From assembly GCF_026210795.1 (NCBI RefSeq), contig NC_089458.1, forward strand, positions 1,178,001 through 1,242,000: 64,000 nucleotides of DNA. The letters run 5' to 3'. The position numbers and the translations under genes were made by a program. The notes under the pieces were generated by a model. That model did no database searches, was not told where the DNA came from, and worked only from the letters and a program-made list of their open reading frames with translations. Source of the DNA: Rhizophagus irregularis (taxonomy: Eukaryota > Glomeromycota > Glomeromycetes > Glomerales > Glomeraceae). Below, piece by piece: positions 9,560-21,479 of the stretch. How positions within the stretch are numbered: the stretch's first letter is position 1; each line of letters begins with the position of its first letter.

Positions 9560-11164
9560 TTAAAGTTTTGGCCGTTTTGAATCATCTAAATCACCAATAT
9601 AGAAAGTTGCCAACCTCTTTTTGGCTTTATCAGAATGAATTGCGTTAAATTCTTCAGAACAATCAGTACCGGCATTAATAAGAATAGCGGTGGTACCACC
9701 AGGATGAATTGGAATAAATTTCGTACAATCATAAACTTTTTTATCAATAATAATCCAACAATCTTTTTCATTATTATGTTGTTTAACTTGTTCCATCGTA
9801 TACTTTGGATCTTTAGATGAAGATTCACTTTTAGAAGCATTCGCAGGAGCATTCGCAGGAGCAGACTGTTTTTGTTCTAGTTCATGTTGTCTAACCATCC
9901 AACCACCAGGATTATTACCAGCTTGAGTTGGATGTTCAAACCGCAAAACAACATCTTTTCCATAAGTAATAACATGAATTTTTACTCTATAATGACAATT
10001 ATTCATCATTCCCATTAAATTCCAAGTTAAATTTTCTGGTTGTGTATTTTGAGAACAGTCCCATGCTCTAACCCTAATTTCTGAACTACGTACAAAACTA
10101 TGTGTAGGAATCTTTAATGACCAAAAGGTCCAACACCAAGTTCTACCGTTTCTTTCTTCAAGATCAAATAAATCTGAAAGCAACCAAGTTTTACCATCAT
10201 CTAAAGTTACTTCAACACGTGTAATTTTACGACCTCCACCACTATAAGCGTAACCTCTAAGAGTATATTCAGAATCACTTGAAAAGCTCGAAAATGGAAT
10301 AACTTCATCATGTGCGGGAGCTGCAATAGCAGAATTAACGTTTAAATCATATATAATATAATTAGGTATATACCACCAATTTTCTTTATTTGCACGTTCA
10401 GCATCTACATTTGGTGGTAATACACGATTATCATGAAAGTGATACCAACTATCAGACTCTTTATTAGTTACTGATATCTTATCAAGCCATTTAACCATAC
10501 GACCTCCGATAATTCCAGGAATTATCATACGAATTGGATATCCATGATCTGGAGTTAACCTTTTACCATTTATTTCATATGCTAACATAACATCCTTTTC
10601 TTCATCCATTGCCCATTTTAAAGTTATACTTGTTCCATAATATCCATTTGGGAGTTTATCAGTTCCTCCAAAACAAACGTAACGAGTTTTTTCATAATTA
10701 TCATCATTTTTTACTCCCGCCAGTTGTAAAATATAACGCAATGGCACACCTTTCCATATTGCAGTACTTACAGCTGCTGCGCCCCAATTAAATCCAATCG
10801 TTTTTTTAACCATATTTTGTTCTTTACGACGATTTCCTGCGCAACAAAATGTTAAAGGAAATTCAATATACGGAAGTTTTGCAATATCATCCATTGATAA
10901 AGTAAGTGGGTTCGATACATCTCCATCAATAACCACTTTATGAGTATCCCAACTAAGCTTCGGTACAGGTCCATGATTTCTAACATAATGTAGAGAAGTT
11001 GGAGTTATAAAACCTTGCTTCAATAATAGTGGTAAAGGGGCTTCACAGTTAAAAGGATGTTTTCCTGTCAACCGTATAAGTTCTGGATGTCTTGGAATCC
11101 AATTATCAGGAGTTCCAATATCGCGAGGATCGATTTGCTCTAAAACTTCCGTTTGTTCAGCCAT
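9560..11164 (-). CDS. Nitrate reductase/sulfite oxidase-like molybdenum enzyme with C-terminal cytochrome b5 domain
   Basis: Single-exon gene, 534 residues. Residues ~65-250 form the Mo-molybdopterin domain with CCAGNRRKEQN (Mo-ligand Cys ~108) and GFNWGAAAVSTAIWKGVPLR, closer to eukaryotic nitrate reductase than to sulfite oxidase at the same motifs. Residues ~270-410 fit the Mo-cofactor dimerisation domain. After a Ser/Ala-rich hinge (~430-450) comes a cytochrome b5 domain (~455-525) with HPGG (heme His ~487) and the second His ~510. Known fungal nitrate reductases continue with an FAD/NAD(P)H domain and reach ~860-900 residues; this one ends after b5, and no FAD domain follows downstream. 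It may be a sulfite oxidase-like enzyme or use a separate reductase. No targeting peptide is obvious. It is intronless, unlike the channel and the COX15 block. Confidence 0.9.
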   Translation of the reverse strand: MAEQTEVLEQIDPRDIGTPDNWIPRHPELIRLTGKHPFNCEAPLPLLLKQGFITPTSLHYVRNHGPVPKLSWDTHKVVIDGDVSNPLTLSMDDIAKLPYIEFPLTFCCAGNRRKEQNMVKKTIGFNWGAAAVSTAIWKGVPLRYILQLAGVKNDDNYEKTRYVCFGGTDKLPNGYYGTSITLKWAMDEEKDVMLAYEINGKRLTPDHGYPIRMIIPGIIGGRMVKWLDKISVTNKESDSWYHFHDNRVLPPNVDAERANKENWWYIPNYIIYDLNVNSAIAAPAHDEVIPFSSFSSDSEYTLRGYAYSGGGRKITRVEVTLDDGKTWLLSDLFDLEERNGRTWCWTFWSLKIPTHSFVRSSEIRVRAWDCSQNTQPENLTWNLMGMMNNCHYRVKIHVITYGKDVVLRFEHPTQAGNNPGGWMVRQHELEQKQSAPANAPANASKSESSSKDPKYTMEQVKQHNNEKDCWIIIDKKVYDCTKFIPIHPGGTTAILINAGTDCSEEFNAIHSDKAKKRLATFYIGDLDDSKRPKL

Positions 11165-12846
11165 TGTTTTTAACGAAAATACATGAAATATTACCAGTAA
11201 ATTTATAAATGCAATTCATGCAAAATTATCTTATCATTAATCTTATCGTTCCCCGACAAATGATTGTCTATCTTGTTACACGGATTAAATAATATTATTT
11301 GAGTTTATGTTTGTTAAAGTCAAACAATGTACTGTGCTTATTAGAAATTCTCATTTATAATCGTAAAAAATTTTTTTTTCTTTTAAGAAAAAAAAAAAAC
11401 TGTTACCTATCATCAGCCGCCATTATGATTCCTGATAAGCTAAGTTTTGCTCCCAAAAAAAATATTTAGAAAATATTTTGTTTATCATATGAGATCAATA
11501 ACTTCACGCCAATATACTAAATATAGTTGATTCGAATACCAAAAACTGCAAAGATCAAAAAAAAAAAAAAAATGTAAGAAAAAGAAATGAATCATAAGAC
11601 TAATAAATTGGATTTTCGAATTAATAATTTGATAATAATCCCTCTTGCGGAGAAAATAATTTTCCTAATTAATAAATATCATGGTTTTTTTTTTCGGAAT
11701 TCTTAATCGTAATAAACGGTATCGTTGAATCCACTCGTGTAACTTATAAGAAATTCAAATCGTGCTACATAGATCCGTTTTTTTTGAATATCGTCTCACA
11801 GACAGTTTATTTTGTTCCGGTTAGAATCATTAATATGCAATAGATTATAGATAAGTAAAATGTCTTGTTTTACATTTTCTGTTACATCAAAATATTTATT
11901 TAATTTGGACTAGTTTATTATGATATCGTGTTTCTAGAACTGTTCTAGATATGTATGCCTAAAAAAAGAAATCATAAACAAAAATGCAAATCTATAAAAG
12001 ATTCAATTTATCTAATTGATTAGGAAAAAAAAATCAAAAAGTGACCCTAAAGAGTTTAGGATAGTATGAATCACGGACTTATCAGATACGGGTAGATTTT
12101 TCACCTATACGCACTGATAATCTATAAGTTTTCCTATTGAAGGATAATTCATTTATTATTTGGTTAAGAATTAATGAAGTCCGTTCTTACAATAAAACAT
12201 ACTAAAATTGCTAGTCTACCCCCTTTTCAGAGGTTCCACTTTTATGGAGTATCTTACCTCCTATAGTACATATAATAATATTATGTTACAAAACCCTAAG
12301 ATAACAAATTTGATTGTGGGGGATTGACAAATGACGAGCTATTGGTAGAGCGATCCCGTATCGGATCGGATGAAAACGGATCGGATGGCCATCTATCCAG
12401 ATGTTCTGTTTCCGAAAGATCAACTGAAAAGACGAAATTAAAAAGAAACAGCTTTTTGCATCTCTAAATTTTTAATTTATTTTGCACATGACAATTGGTT
12501 CATCATTGTGCAGGAATAATATTTTTGTGTTAATTATAATGTGCCACAAAAATCGTATTGTGAAAGTGAAAGTGATCATATGATATTGATCCAGAATTTT
12601 TTTCTAACGACTTTAAATTTTAAGAGCAGATGTCACTTTTAGGTCTAGTGTTATTGTTAAAAAAAATTGTAAAGAAAAAAAAGAACATAAATTCATATTT
12701 TATTAATATATTAAATATACAAAATGGATTTATTGGATAACTAATAAATTTATCAAATATTACAAATATTATAAAAATTATAATTTAAATTGATGTTATA
12801 TGCTTATTTGCCTTATTTTAATATCTTATAATTAATTAAAGAAATC
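11165..12846. other. Intergenic region, no gene recognised
   Basis: AT-rich spacer between two minus-strand genes; the part nearest 11164 should contain the Mo-enzyme promoter. Poly-A/T runs near 11370-11400 and 11558-11573. No open frame or inverted-repeat element is convincing. Confidence 0.4.
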
Positions 12847-14280
12847 TCACTTATTTTTAAAAGATATTTCAATATTATTTTTATCAGAAGTAATTCTAAA
12901 ATTATAATCATACAAGTCACTATACTCGTTACTATTAGTAATAGATCCTCTACAAATAAGACCAGCCCATTCAATAACACCATTCGGTACTTTTAGATCG
13001 CTTTTGTAAATTATTAGCCTGCATATAGATCCTATAATAATCATTATTACGTATGTACTTATTAAAAAAATATATACAGGATGTATCGAAATACATGATA
13101 TATTTAATTGTACGGGTACTTCTTTAACTGTTGCTGTTTGAGTATCTTTTATGGTCATATACGATGCCCAATGTTCTGGTGTTAATTCGTATTTTGAAGT
13201 ATCATCACCATTTATAACTGCTAAATTCCACTTTCTTCCGACGAGATCACTTATTGTAATTCTCATTGATTCAATAATTTGATCTAATACATTGTAACCT
13301 CCATAGTCACCTTCTTTAAAACGTTCCATTTCACATGTATACGCCTTTACAACAATGGGTACTGATACAATTTCATTATTCATTTCAACATTATCTGGAT
13401 AATAATGGATTCTGGTCGATTCTGGCACTCTAAGTGTCCATATCCTGTTCATATATTTGGTTCCAATTAAAGAAAAGTTTCCTCGAGTAAACTCTTCTAC
13501 TAGTGAAATAAAAGCACCATTCGCCCAATAGGGATTAGTACCTTCTGTTCTATTATAATATATATATGTTCCATATGTTCCTCTTGTATAATTATAGTCA
13601 GTATAATTGTGACCATCAATACCATTACGAAATATGTATTCTGCGTGTATCTCTGGCAATGCTTCACGTAGACCAGGTATTCCAGCAAATATAGAAGTGT
13701 TCATATTTACTTGAGTTATTCCAGATTTGTAGGGCAAACATGAACTTTTCCAAGTATAAGGATCAACATCAAGGTTAGGATTAAATTTCCAACGATTATC
13801 TTTCGGGACTTGACCTACTAATATACCATCTGGTACACCACTTTTGTTTCTTTTATTCATCATTGCTTCTATTTCAGCACCGGAACCAAGTGCTGATCTA
13901 TGATTAGCGTTTGCTATTTGTGCTTGTGACATTAAAGTAGTTGTTTTACATGTTTCAACATATTTTATGGTATTTACAACAATAATTCCATCAAAGCTCG
14001 TGAGTATTAAACAAATTATAACCACTGTGCTGATAGTTGATAAATATACCATACGTATACCCCTTAAGCGTACCATTTTATAAACTTCCACTATATTGGT
14101 CGGTGTTATAGTTTCCAAAATAGGTACTTCGCCGACATTGGGATTCTTAATTAAATTTAATGCCTTAATCCTTACGACATTTGATACGAAAAATATCCAT
14201 CCAATACCCAAGATACTTAGGATAATCGCTGAAATGGTTTGTACTTGGCTTAAAGTAAATGTAGTATAAATATTCATCAT
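12847..14280 (-). CDS. Unknown three-pass membrane protein with glycosylated-type ectodomain
   Basis: Single-exon 477-residue protein that I do not recognise. Predicted membrane segments are at ~13-33 (ISAIILSILGIGWIFFV), ~78-98 (STISTVVIICLILTSF) and ~400-425 (YIFLISTYVIMIIIGSICRL). The ~300 residues between the second and third segments contain several N-x-S/T sites (NTS, two NYT, NRT, NFS, NIS) and a few Cys, fitting an extracytoplasmic domain. The C-terminal ~55 residues are charged and probably cytosolic. The start is the first Met of a Met-Met pair 14 residues before the first membrane segment. Possibly a lineage-specific surface protein; function unknown. Confidence 0.75.
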   Translation of the reverse strand: MMNIYTTFTLSQVQTISAIILSILGIGWIFFVSNVVRIKALNLIKNPNVGEVPILETITPTNIVEVYKMVRLRGIRMVYLSTISTVVIICLILTSFDGIIVVNTIKYVETCKTTTLMSQAQIANANHRSALGSGAEIEAMMNKRNKSGVPDGILVGQVPKDNRWKFNPNLDVDPYTWKSSCLPYKSGITQVNMNTSIFAGIPGLREALPEIHAEYIFRNGIDGHNYTDYNYTRGTYGTYIYYNRTEGTNPYWANGAFISLVEEFTRGNFSLIGTKYMNRIWTLRVPESTRIHYYPDNVEMNNEIVSVPIVVKAYTCEMERFKEGDYGGYNVLDQIIESMRITISDLVGRKWNLAVINGDDTSKYELTPEHWASYMTIKDTQTATVKEVPVQLNISCISIHPVYIFLISTYVIMIIIGSICRLIIYKSDLKVPNGVIEWAGLICRGSITNSNEYSDLYDYNFRITSDKNNIEISFKNK

Positions 14281-15421
14281 GAAATGAATATGTGAATTTC
14301 TCTTGACCCGAAGATGTCAGGTTTTTATTAATTTTACCATTTCACAATCTGGTAAAAACAAAAAATAATTTTGGAGTTTTGGCGATGTTTTATTTACGTT
14401 TTTGAAAACGAATGAATTTACACAGAACTTTCCAAAGAAAAATAAGGTATAAGAAAAAATAATTGACCATACACCACATTACTATATTACTAATTATTAT
14501 AACTTCATTTTGTATTTCAAAGAATACAATGATTTGAGTATTTAATTCTGATCTACTTCATAGTACATTTATTCATTTGAACGTTCTTGTTAATGTTGCG
14601 TTTTTTACTATGTTACATGTTATATGTATTATAGTACAGACATTATTCAGTATAGCTTGTACTTGGTAACAATTAACGGCTAATTTCCGGATTAAATATT
14701 AAAGGGGCTATTAAGGTTTTACCGAGCAACATTATATAAGAAAAAACAAAATCTTTAAAGGATAACTTCATGTAGCATAAATGGATTTAATTGGATAAGT
14801 ACAAAGGTTTATATTACATACTATAAACGGAAATAAGTTACCAAATTTGACGGAATATAACGCGAACTTTAGAGATTCGCGAAAAAATATTTGATACATA
14901 ATATTTGATACATTATAAAAAATATCATAAAAATATGCAGTATTAAAAGTATTTATAAATATTGTAGTGATTGTAGATATAAATTGTGTTGTCATTATTA
15001 CGAATGTTACGTCCAAATTTACCATTTTACCCTGATAGTGGATTCCATACTGTAAATTATTGAAAGATCGAAAAATAGAATCAAATTTTCCATTGTTTGT
15101 ATTAGGAAAGGTTGCTTTTTTGGTTTTCATGAACTAAATTATTCAGACTTTCATATTTTTAGATAGCTCTAGTTTGTTTATGTCATCTATATGTTAAGAG
15201 AAGTTTGTAAAGTTATTTTTTATTAATTTGATTTCATTTAATAAATATTTATTTAATAATTAAGTTAAAAAATTGACTTTTATAAATAAACTTGCATCTA
15301 GTAATATTAGCTCATTAGATTTATCTTATTAAGATGAACCTAATAATAGTAACTGCTTTTACTAAAAGATGCTAATCTGTTGACATTTTTCTAATTTGCA
15401 ACTGATCTATTACACTTAGAG
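14281..15421. other. Intergenic region with one doubtful open frame
   Basis: Upstream region of the membrane-protein gene. A 120-codon minus-strand frame at 14768-15130 has no recognisable domain; a real exon cannot be excluded. Nothing else is supported. Confidence 0.35.
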
Positions 15422-15562
15422 CAGTGTTGGGCAATTGGACAATTTTGGACAGTTTTGAACAGTTTTGGACAAGTTTTGGACAGGGTTTTGGACAATTCTC
15501 TTATGTCCAAAACCTTGTCCAAAACCTTTAAAATTAAAAATTGTGTCTAAAACTCATCATTA
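15422..15562. mobile_element. Short hAT-type MITE remnant
   Basis: Flanked by perfect 8-bp repeats ACTTAGAG (15414-15421 and 15563-15570). The left end CAGTGTTGGG is a typical hAT terminus; the right end CATCATTA corresponds to CATCACTG with a C-to-T and a G-to-A change. The interior is a run of TTTTGGACA-type repeats and their complement. Confidence 0.75.
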
Positions 15563-16359
15563 ACTTAGAGTATATGGTTACTATTATTGGATTTATTTTA
15601 ATAAGATGATTTTAATAAACTGTATTTCATATTTCATCTATTTATGATTATTAGATGTTTAAAATTTTGCTTAAAAGGTCAGTACTTAGCAGACAAATTT
15701 ACCTGCTATAATATTTGTAATACAAATAATTCATTTATTACATTTATTATACTGCTTATTCATTATCATATATATCTGTTAATATTATTGTAAAAGCTAC
15801 TCTACCAGTTATAAATTGTTAAATATCAGTAATAAAAAAAATTAAAGAATTTTATTTTTTTCACATTTTTTGTATTTCCTATAAAATTAAAAAATTTATT
15901 TTTGAAACATTGTTAAAAAGTATATATATAATTGTATAGTAAAATGTATCATTTATAATTCATATAGTTATAAACTTACAGTAAATGGATTGATATTAAT
16001 TTGTATAGTATGAGGGATTAATATATTAAAATGAATTGATATTAAATCATATAATTAGAAGATTTGATATCAAAACATATAGTACAAAAGATCAAAACAA
16101 ATAGTAAAAAGAATTAGATTTGCCATTAGCTTATACTTTATTAAATTAAAGGCTTTTGAACTTAATTTTATTGAAGTTAAAGAAAAAGATGGTAAGAAAA
16201 ATTGATAGGTACTAGTTTATATGCAAAGATTTTAAAAATTGCATATATTTTACATTAGATATATAATTATTTATATTTAATGAAAATACCAATTTATTTG
16301 CTTATTACTATAAATAAAAATATATATACTGTATATATTACAAATATATTGTAAAGCTA

Positions 16360-17114
16360 TTCCTTAAACTGTAAGCAATTGCGGGCAAATTTGTCCGCAA
16401 TTTTACCAAATTTCAGCTCTCATTTAATTTTATGAAAAATAAAGCAATTTTAATAAAATTTTTTTCCAAGATAGTTTAAATTATATATTGTGCAGCAATT
16501 ATTATCATTTATTAATTATATATCAGAAAATCAAAAATTACCCATTGGTCAAAAGTTGTATTTTAAGATAATCACAAAATTTTAAAAAACTTTGCACTTA
16601 ACTTTGACGATTTCATTGATAATTAATTGTAGCTATATAAAAGCTTAATAGAATATGTAGAATTTGGTATGAGAAACGACTTTTGTTAATATGATTTTGA
16701 TATTTAAAAGTAGGATTTTGACTTTATATAGAACCTTAATGAAAATTTTATTATGCATTTTAATTATATATTCATAACAATTGATTTTTTTTATTTCTAT
16801 TTTGTTTATTATAATGCAAAATTTTTATAATAAAAATAAAAAGCTATAATAAATATTCAAATAGAGAAAAAATATGGTAAGAAAAGTTTAAATTTTATTA
16901 TATAAAAATTCCGATACTATTTTTGCAGGTTAATTTCTAATCCAATTTTAATGATCAACTGTATATCTAACTCATACAATTTATGGCCAGAATGTAGATC
17001 AATTTAGCTGCAAAATTATGTGACGATCTGGCCAAAATTAAAGAATTTTTTATAGCGTCATTTATTCTAATTTAGAAATTGTGGGCAAATTTGCCCGCAA
17101 AACAGTTTAAGGAA
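16360..17114. mobile_element. 755-bp Tc1/mariner-type MITE, family member 1
   Basis: Terminal inverted repeats TTCCTTAAACTG / CAGTTTAAGGAA, flanked by TA on both sides. Subterminal GCGGGCAAATTTG motifs are mirrored at both ends. The interior is homologous, in reverse orientation, to the element at 35244-36018. No transposase frame. Confidence 0.85.
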
Positions 17115-17516
17115 TAAGTAAAATATTTCATTTTCAAACAAAGCTTACTTTTAATAAATTTTTAAGATGCAAATCTTTTAATATTACTTTAAAGTGGTGT
17201 ATATTTTTTTATTATAAAATAAATTATTATAGATTATTTACTGAATTTGAAATAGATTATTTATATATAAAAAACCTATAATTCATTTTATAAAATTCTA
17301 TATTTCTAATTATAATTTTTTGTAAATCTATTGAAACAATAAGGTAATTTCCTATATAATTAAAACTATATGTGATGCTGAGGTGATTGATCAACTATGT
17401 AAATCAAAACTATATCAGATAAGCTTAATTAAACTATTAATTAGAGATTTTTTTTAAATCATAACAGATACTTAATAGAGAGTCTTTTTTATATAAACAA
17501 CAATAATAAAAGAATA

Positions 17517-17931
17517 CTTTACAAAAACTTTAAGTTTTTAAGTAATATTATTTTGATATTATTTTGATATTGATTCAATATCAATTTAATATCGATGTAA
17601 TATTAAAATAAAATATTATCATTTTAATATCAAAATGATATCGAAATAGTATTAAAATAATATCAAAATGATAATAGAAATGACATTGAAACAATATATT
17701 TAAGTTTAACTTAAAAATGTTATTTCAATGTCATTTTAATTATCATTTCAATATTATTTCAATATTAATTTAATATCGATATGATATTGAAATAATAATA
17801 CTTTATTTTGATATTACATCGATATTAAATTGATATTAAAATAATATCAAAATGATATCAAAACAATACCATTAAAATAAACTTAATGATATCAATTCTA
17901 TATTGATTAAAAATATTAAGTTTCTGTAAAG
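17517..17931. mobile_element. 415-bp MITE filled with GATATC-type palindromic repeats
   Basis: Ends CTTTACAAAAACTT and AAGTTTCTGTAAAG are imperfect inverted repeats, and TA flanks both sides (Tc1/mariner-type duplication). The interior is imperfect repeats of ATATCAAAATGATAT and similar palindromes. Related arrays lie at 40396-41400 and 52380-53112. Confidence 0.75.
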
Positions 17932-19752
17932 TAGTTTGCAAATTTTTAGAAGTCTAGAGTAGACTTTTTTATTATTTATTACTTTTTTTATAAATATTCA
18001 TTTTCATATATACCTTTAATAAAGTTATATTAATTATTTTGTATTATTATTCAACCTTCAAATTAATATTCTATAAAACCTTTTTTTATATTGATATATA
18101 TTATTATCCTGTCAATGATTAAAGCTAACTGAAAAACTTTAACGCTTTAACAGGTTAACTGAAGTTTAACTTAATAGGAGAGTCTTAAGTCAATCACAAA
18201 ATAATCACATGAAATAACATTAGATGTTCAGTTAAAGAAAATAGGTTTTTATTAAAATAATGTAAGATTTTAGATATAACAAAAAATATAAATAATCTCT
18301 TAGTTGCGAAATTAACTATCTTGAATTATACTACTGGGAATAATACTCTTTTCGTATAACTCAAATACTACAATATGATTCTCAACTATCTGTAAAGACT
18401 AACTGTAAACTAACGAACTACCCCTACAACTTGGTAAAATCCTATCACTATTTATAATATAATAAAAATTAAAAATATTTAATAAAATAAATAAAACAGA
18501 TATAATAAATAAATAAGATAAAATAAATAAATAAGATAAAATAAATAAATAAGATAAAATAAATATATCAAATAAATAAAATATAACAAATAAAATAGAT
18601 AAAATTAATAAAATAAATAAATCAAATTTATCAAATTTAAGAAAATCAAAAAAATCAAGGTTATTATTACTATGTGCTATTTAAAAGGTTCAGATATAGG
18701 AAAACTCTTATTTCCATATCTTTAAAGAAAAGCATACAATTATATTGCAAATAGTCTTTATAAATCTCAATCATTAAATAAATCTTTAAAAAATGCAAAG
18801 AGTAAACTAAAGTTGAAAAAAGCTTTATCATTAAAATAACAAGTTAATTGAAAGGATACAATCACTTGATACTTAAATAGAACACTTGTATAATCAAAAA
18901 TCATATTACATTTCAAAAATTTATTCTTTAGTTTGAAAATTTTTAATAATAATAGAAGATGCATTAAAAAAAATCAAATTCCTTTTTATAGTTTATAATA
19001 AACGAAAATATTTTTCTAGTACAATTTGGCTTGCAACAAGTATTACACAAGTAGGAGAAATATTAATGTACTCTATAATTGAGTGTATTAAATTAATTTA
19101 TATATTTTTAATTGGAAAATTTCTATAAAATTGTTTATTAACCTTAACATTATATACATAATATAAAGATATTTTTCAAATATACGTTAATAATTATATT
19201 TTCAAATTGCAAATGTTGAAATCATGGCTAATGAATCCATCTGTGGAAAAATTAAAAATTTTGTTCTTTACTATCAAATATGAAATAAAAAAGAATAAAC
19301 ACCAATTTTTACTATATCAAGTTTTAAAGATATTCCAAAGTGCAACAGTAAGATAGCTTTTAATATAGTTATTTAGTCAATTCAAGAAGATAGTCTTGAT
19401 ATTACTAAATGTATTTTATAAGTTACTGATAATATATCAATGATAAAAATGGAGTTGTTTCTTTTTTCAATAAAAAAACTGGCATTAAGTGCTTTTCAAA
19501 TTGGTTATAGATTTTATATTATATAAATTATTTTTAATCATTTTAAACAAGAAGCATTTGGCAAAATTTTTACTGGTTTTTCAAAAACTAAATTCATATA
19601 ATCTCTTATATTTGGCATAAAATTTATTACATGACAACTACAATTTTAATGATAAAGATAAATTTTTAAATATTAATACTTTAATAATGTATGATAGTTT
19701 AATGAAATTTTATTACAACCAGTATCAGCTGCCATTTTATTCCTATTAGAAC
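17932..19752. other. AT-rich intergenic sequence with microsatellite
   Basis: No gene recognised. AAATAAATAAGATAAAAT-type simple repeat at about 18480-18610. Short open frames are low complexity. Confidence 0.4.
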
Positions 19753-20049
19753 AGGATCCCGGACATTACATATACAACTCAGTGGCAACTTTTTCGCAAA
19801 TTGACCTAAATTTCACAAAAAAAAAATCAGTTTTTTGCGATTATTTCGGCATCCAGTAATCCGATTTGTACAAAATTTTTTTTGTTTTGTAGCTCTCATC
19901 AAGCTCTACAAAATAAAAAAAAATTACATGAATCAGATCACTGGATACCAAGATAATCGCAAAAAATGGAAAATAAAAAAAAGAGCAAATTAGGTTTTTT
20001 TTTTGGCAAAAAGTCAGTTGTGAATTCTATAAGAGATGTCCGGGGTCCT
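19753..20049. mobile_element. 297-bp MITE, GGACCCCGGA family, copy 1
   Basis: Ends AGGATCCCGGACATT and its complement-type GATGTCCGGGGTCCT (13 of 15 matched). Perfect 8-bp target duplication ATTAGAAC at 19745-19752 and 20050-20057, typical of hAT-type insertion. The interior folds on itself: TTTTTTGCGATTATTTCGG is answered by a near-complement at about 19950-19970. Confidence 0.9.
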
Positions 20050-20334
20050 ATTAGAACTATAAATTACAAATAGCCAAACAATATTTGGATTGATATGAAG
20101 CTCATATTTTATTTACTTGTTAATTTATTATTCAGTTAAAAAATTATTATAATACACCAAAAGCATATTTAAATGACTACCACTTTTTTGAGTTATGGTT
20201 ATCTAATTTACTAATTAACATTCAAATAAAGTGCTTAGTAAATTTTGCTAAGCATTTTTATAAACCATTGGTATAATTTATTGTGAAAAATGATTCTAAT
20301 TTATGTATAATACAAAATGGAAAATTGTCTCAGT

Positions 20335-21090
20335 TACCCTTTAGAAGGTGAGTACAAAGAAATGCCAGAAAAAGTTTTTGAATGAAAAGCTTTTTTTGAG
20401 AACATCAAAAACAATGTAGAAATATTCTTTGCTGATGAATTATTAAAAGCTATTAAGATATTACCAAATGATAAATTTGAAAAATTATTCAATGATTTAG
20501 AAAATAGGATTAATAAAACCTATAAATATTTTGAAAAATAGTTAGATCAGTCTATGGCTTCATTTACCCTTAGCAATTTGCCATTTAGGTAAAGACTCTG
20601 CACATTCATTTGCCAACAGTTTTTGCTTTACAATTTTAAGAAGAGATTGGAATAAAATGCCTACAGATATGGAATTAAGGTTGGCAAAAGATTTGGAAAA
20701 TAACATTAATTGTGGAAACAGTAATACTTTTGGTTTACAAGAAATGATGAATTTGAAGAATTTTGCAAGTGTGATAATCCTATGTTATACAAATTTCCTT
20801 ACCTTTATAATTTTGTTAAAACACATATTTATTTTATTATTATCCATCAACAACAAGTTGAGGGATTTTTTAACAAATTAGATTTGAATATATCATTATC
20901 CCTTAAACAATCAAAACTTCAATTAGCTTCAGGCAAGATTTTAAAGGAGGATTTAACTTTGGACCTCAAAGAAATTCATACCTAAAGAAAAAAGCAAAAA
21001 AAAATTCCACCTCAAGATAAGCAATTACCGCCATTTGGAGAAGTTGTTGCATCAAACCTTTTTAATTGTATCATAGGCAATAAATAAAAT
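20335..21090 (+). pseudogene. Decayed protein-coding remnant, probably transposon-derived
   Basis: Successive fragments read EYKEMPEKVFE (stop) KAFFENIKNN, DELLKAIKILPNDKF, AYRYGIKVGK-type frames and, in clean frames, MPTDMELRLAKDLEN (20657) and QQQVEGFFNKLDLNISLSLK (~20845), ending LPPFGEVVASNLFNCIIGNK (~21025-21085). The pieces suggest one protein broken by stops (TGA after VFE, TAG after KYFEK) and frameshifts. I recall similar phrases from high-copy Glomeromycotina proteins but cannot name the family. Confidence 0.4.
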
Positions 21091-21479
21091 TATTACTTTA
21101 GTTACGGTATAGAATTGCATTAGGAAAATATAATGGGATTGATACTATTGCATTAGGAAAATATAATGGAATCAACACGTGATTCAATAGTAAATTTTTA
21201 TATATAGTTTAGTTGACAGAACATCCCAATGTGACGCGTACAACCAACTGCCTTTATATTTATCGGATAAATATATAATATCAATTAAATAAGCGGGTTT
21301 GCAAATAAAGTGGGTGAATATTCTTTAATTTTTAAGTTATATTTATTATTTTTTAAAAAAAAAAGAAATCTTTAAAATTTTATAAATTATTTTTTAACAA
21401 AAAAAAAAAAAATTTTTAAATATTGAAAAATATACATATATTGAATTAATTTCAATTTTATATTAATAAGCTCGTCTAA
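21091..21479. other. 3' flank of the ion channel gene
   Basis: Non-coding between the remnant and the channel stop codon. Long A/T runs near 21350-21420 would serve as the channel gene's 3' untranslated region. Short duplicated phrase TTAGGAAAATATAATGG at 21120 and 21151. Confidence 0.4.

Noticed and set aside
12340-12400. Possible tRNA-like segment (GGTAGAGCGATCCCG)
   Set aside because: No complete cloverleaf and no GTTCRANYC box at the right distance.
14768-15130. 120-codon minus-strand frame
   Set aside because: No motif, no paired exon or clear start context; left as doubtful in the intergenic note.
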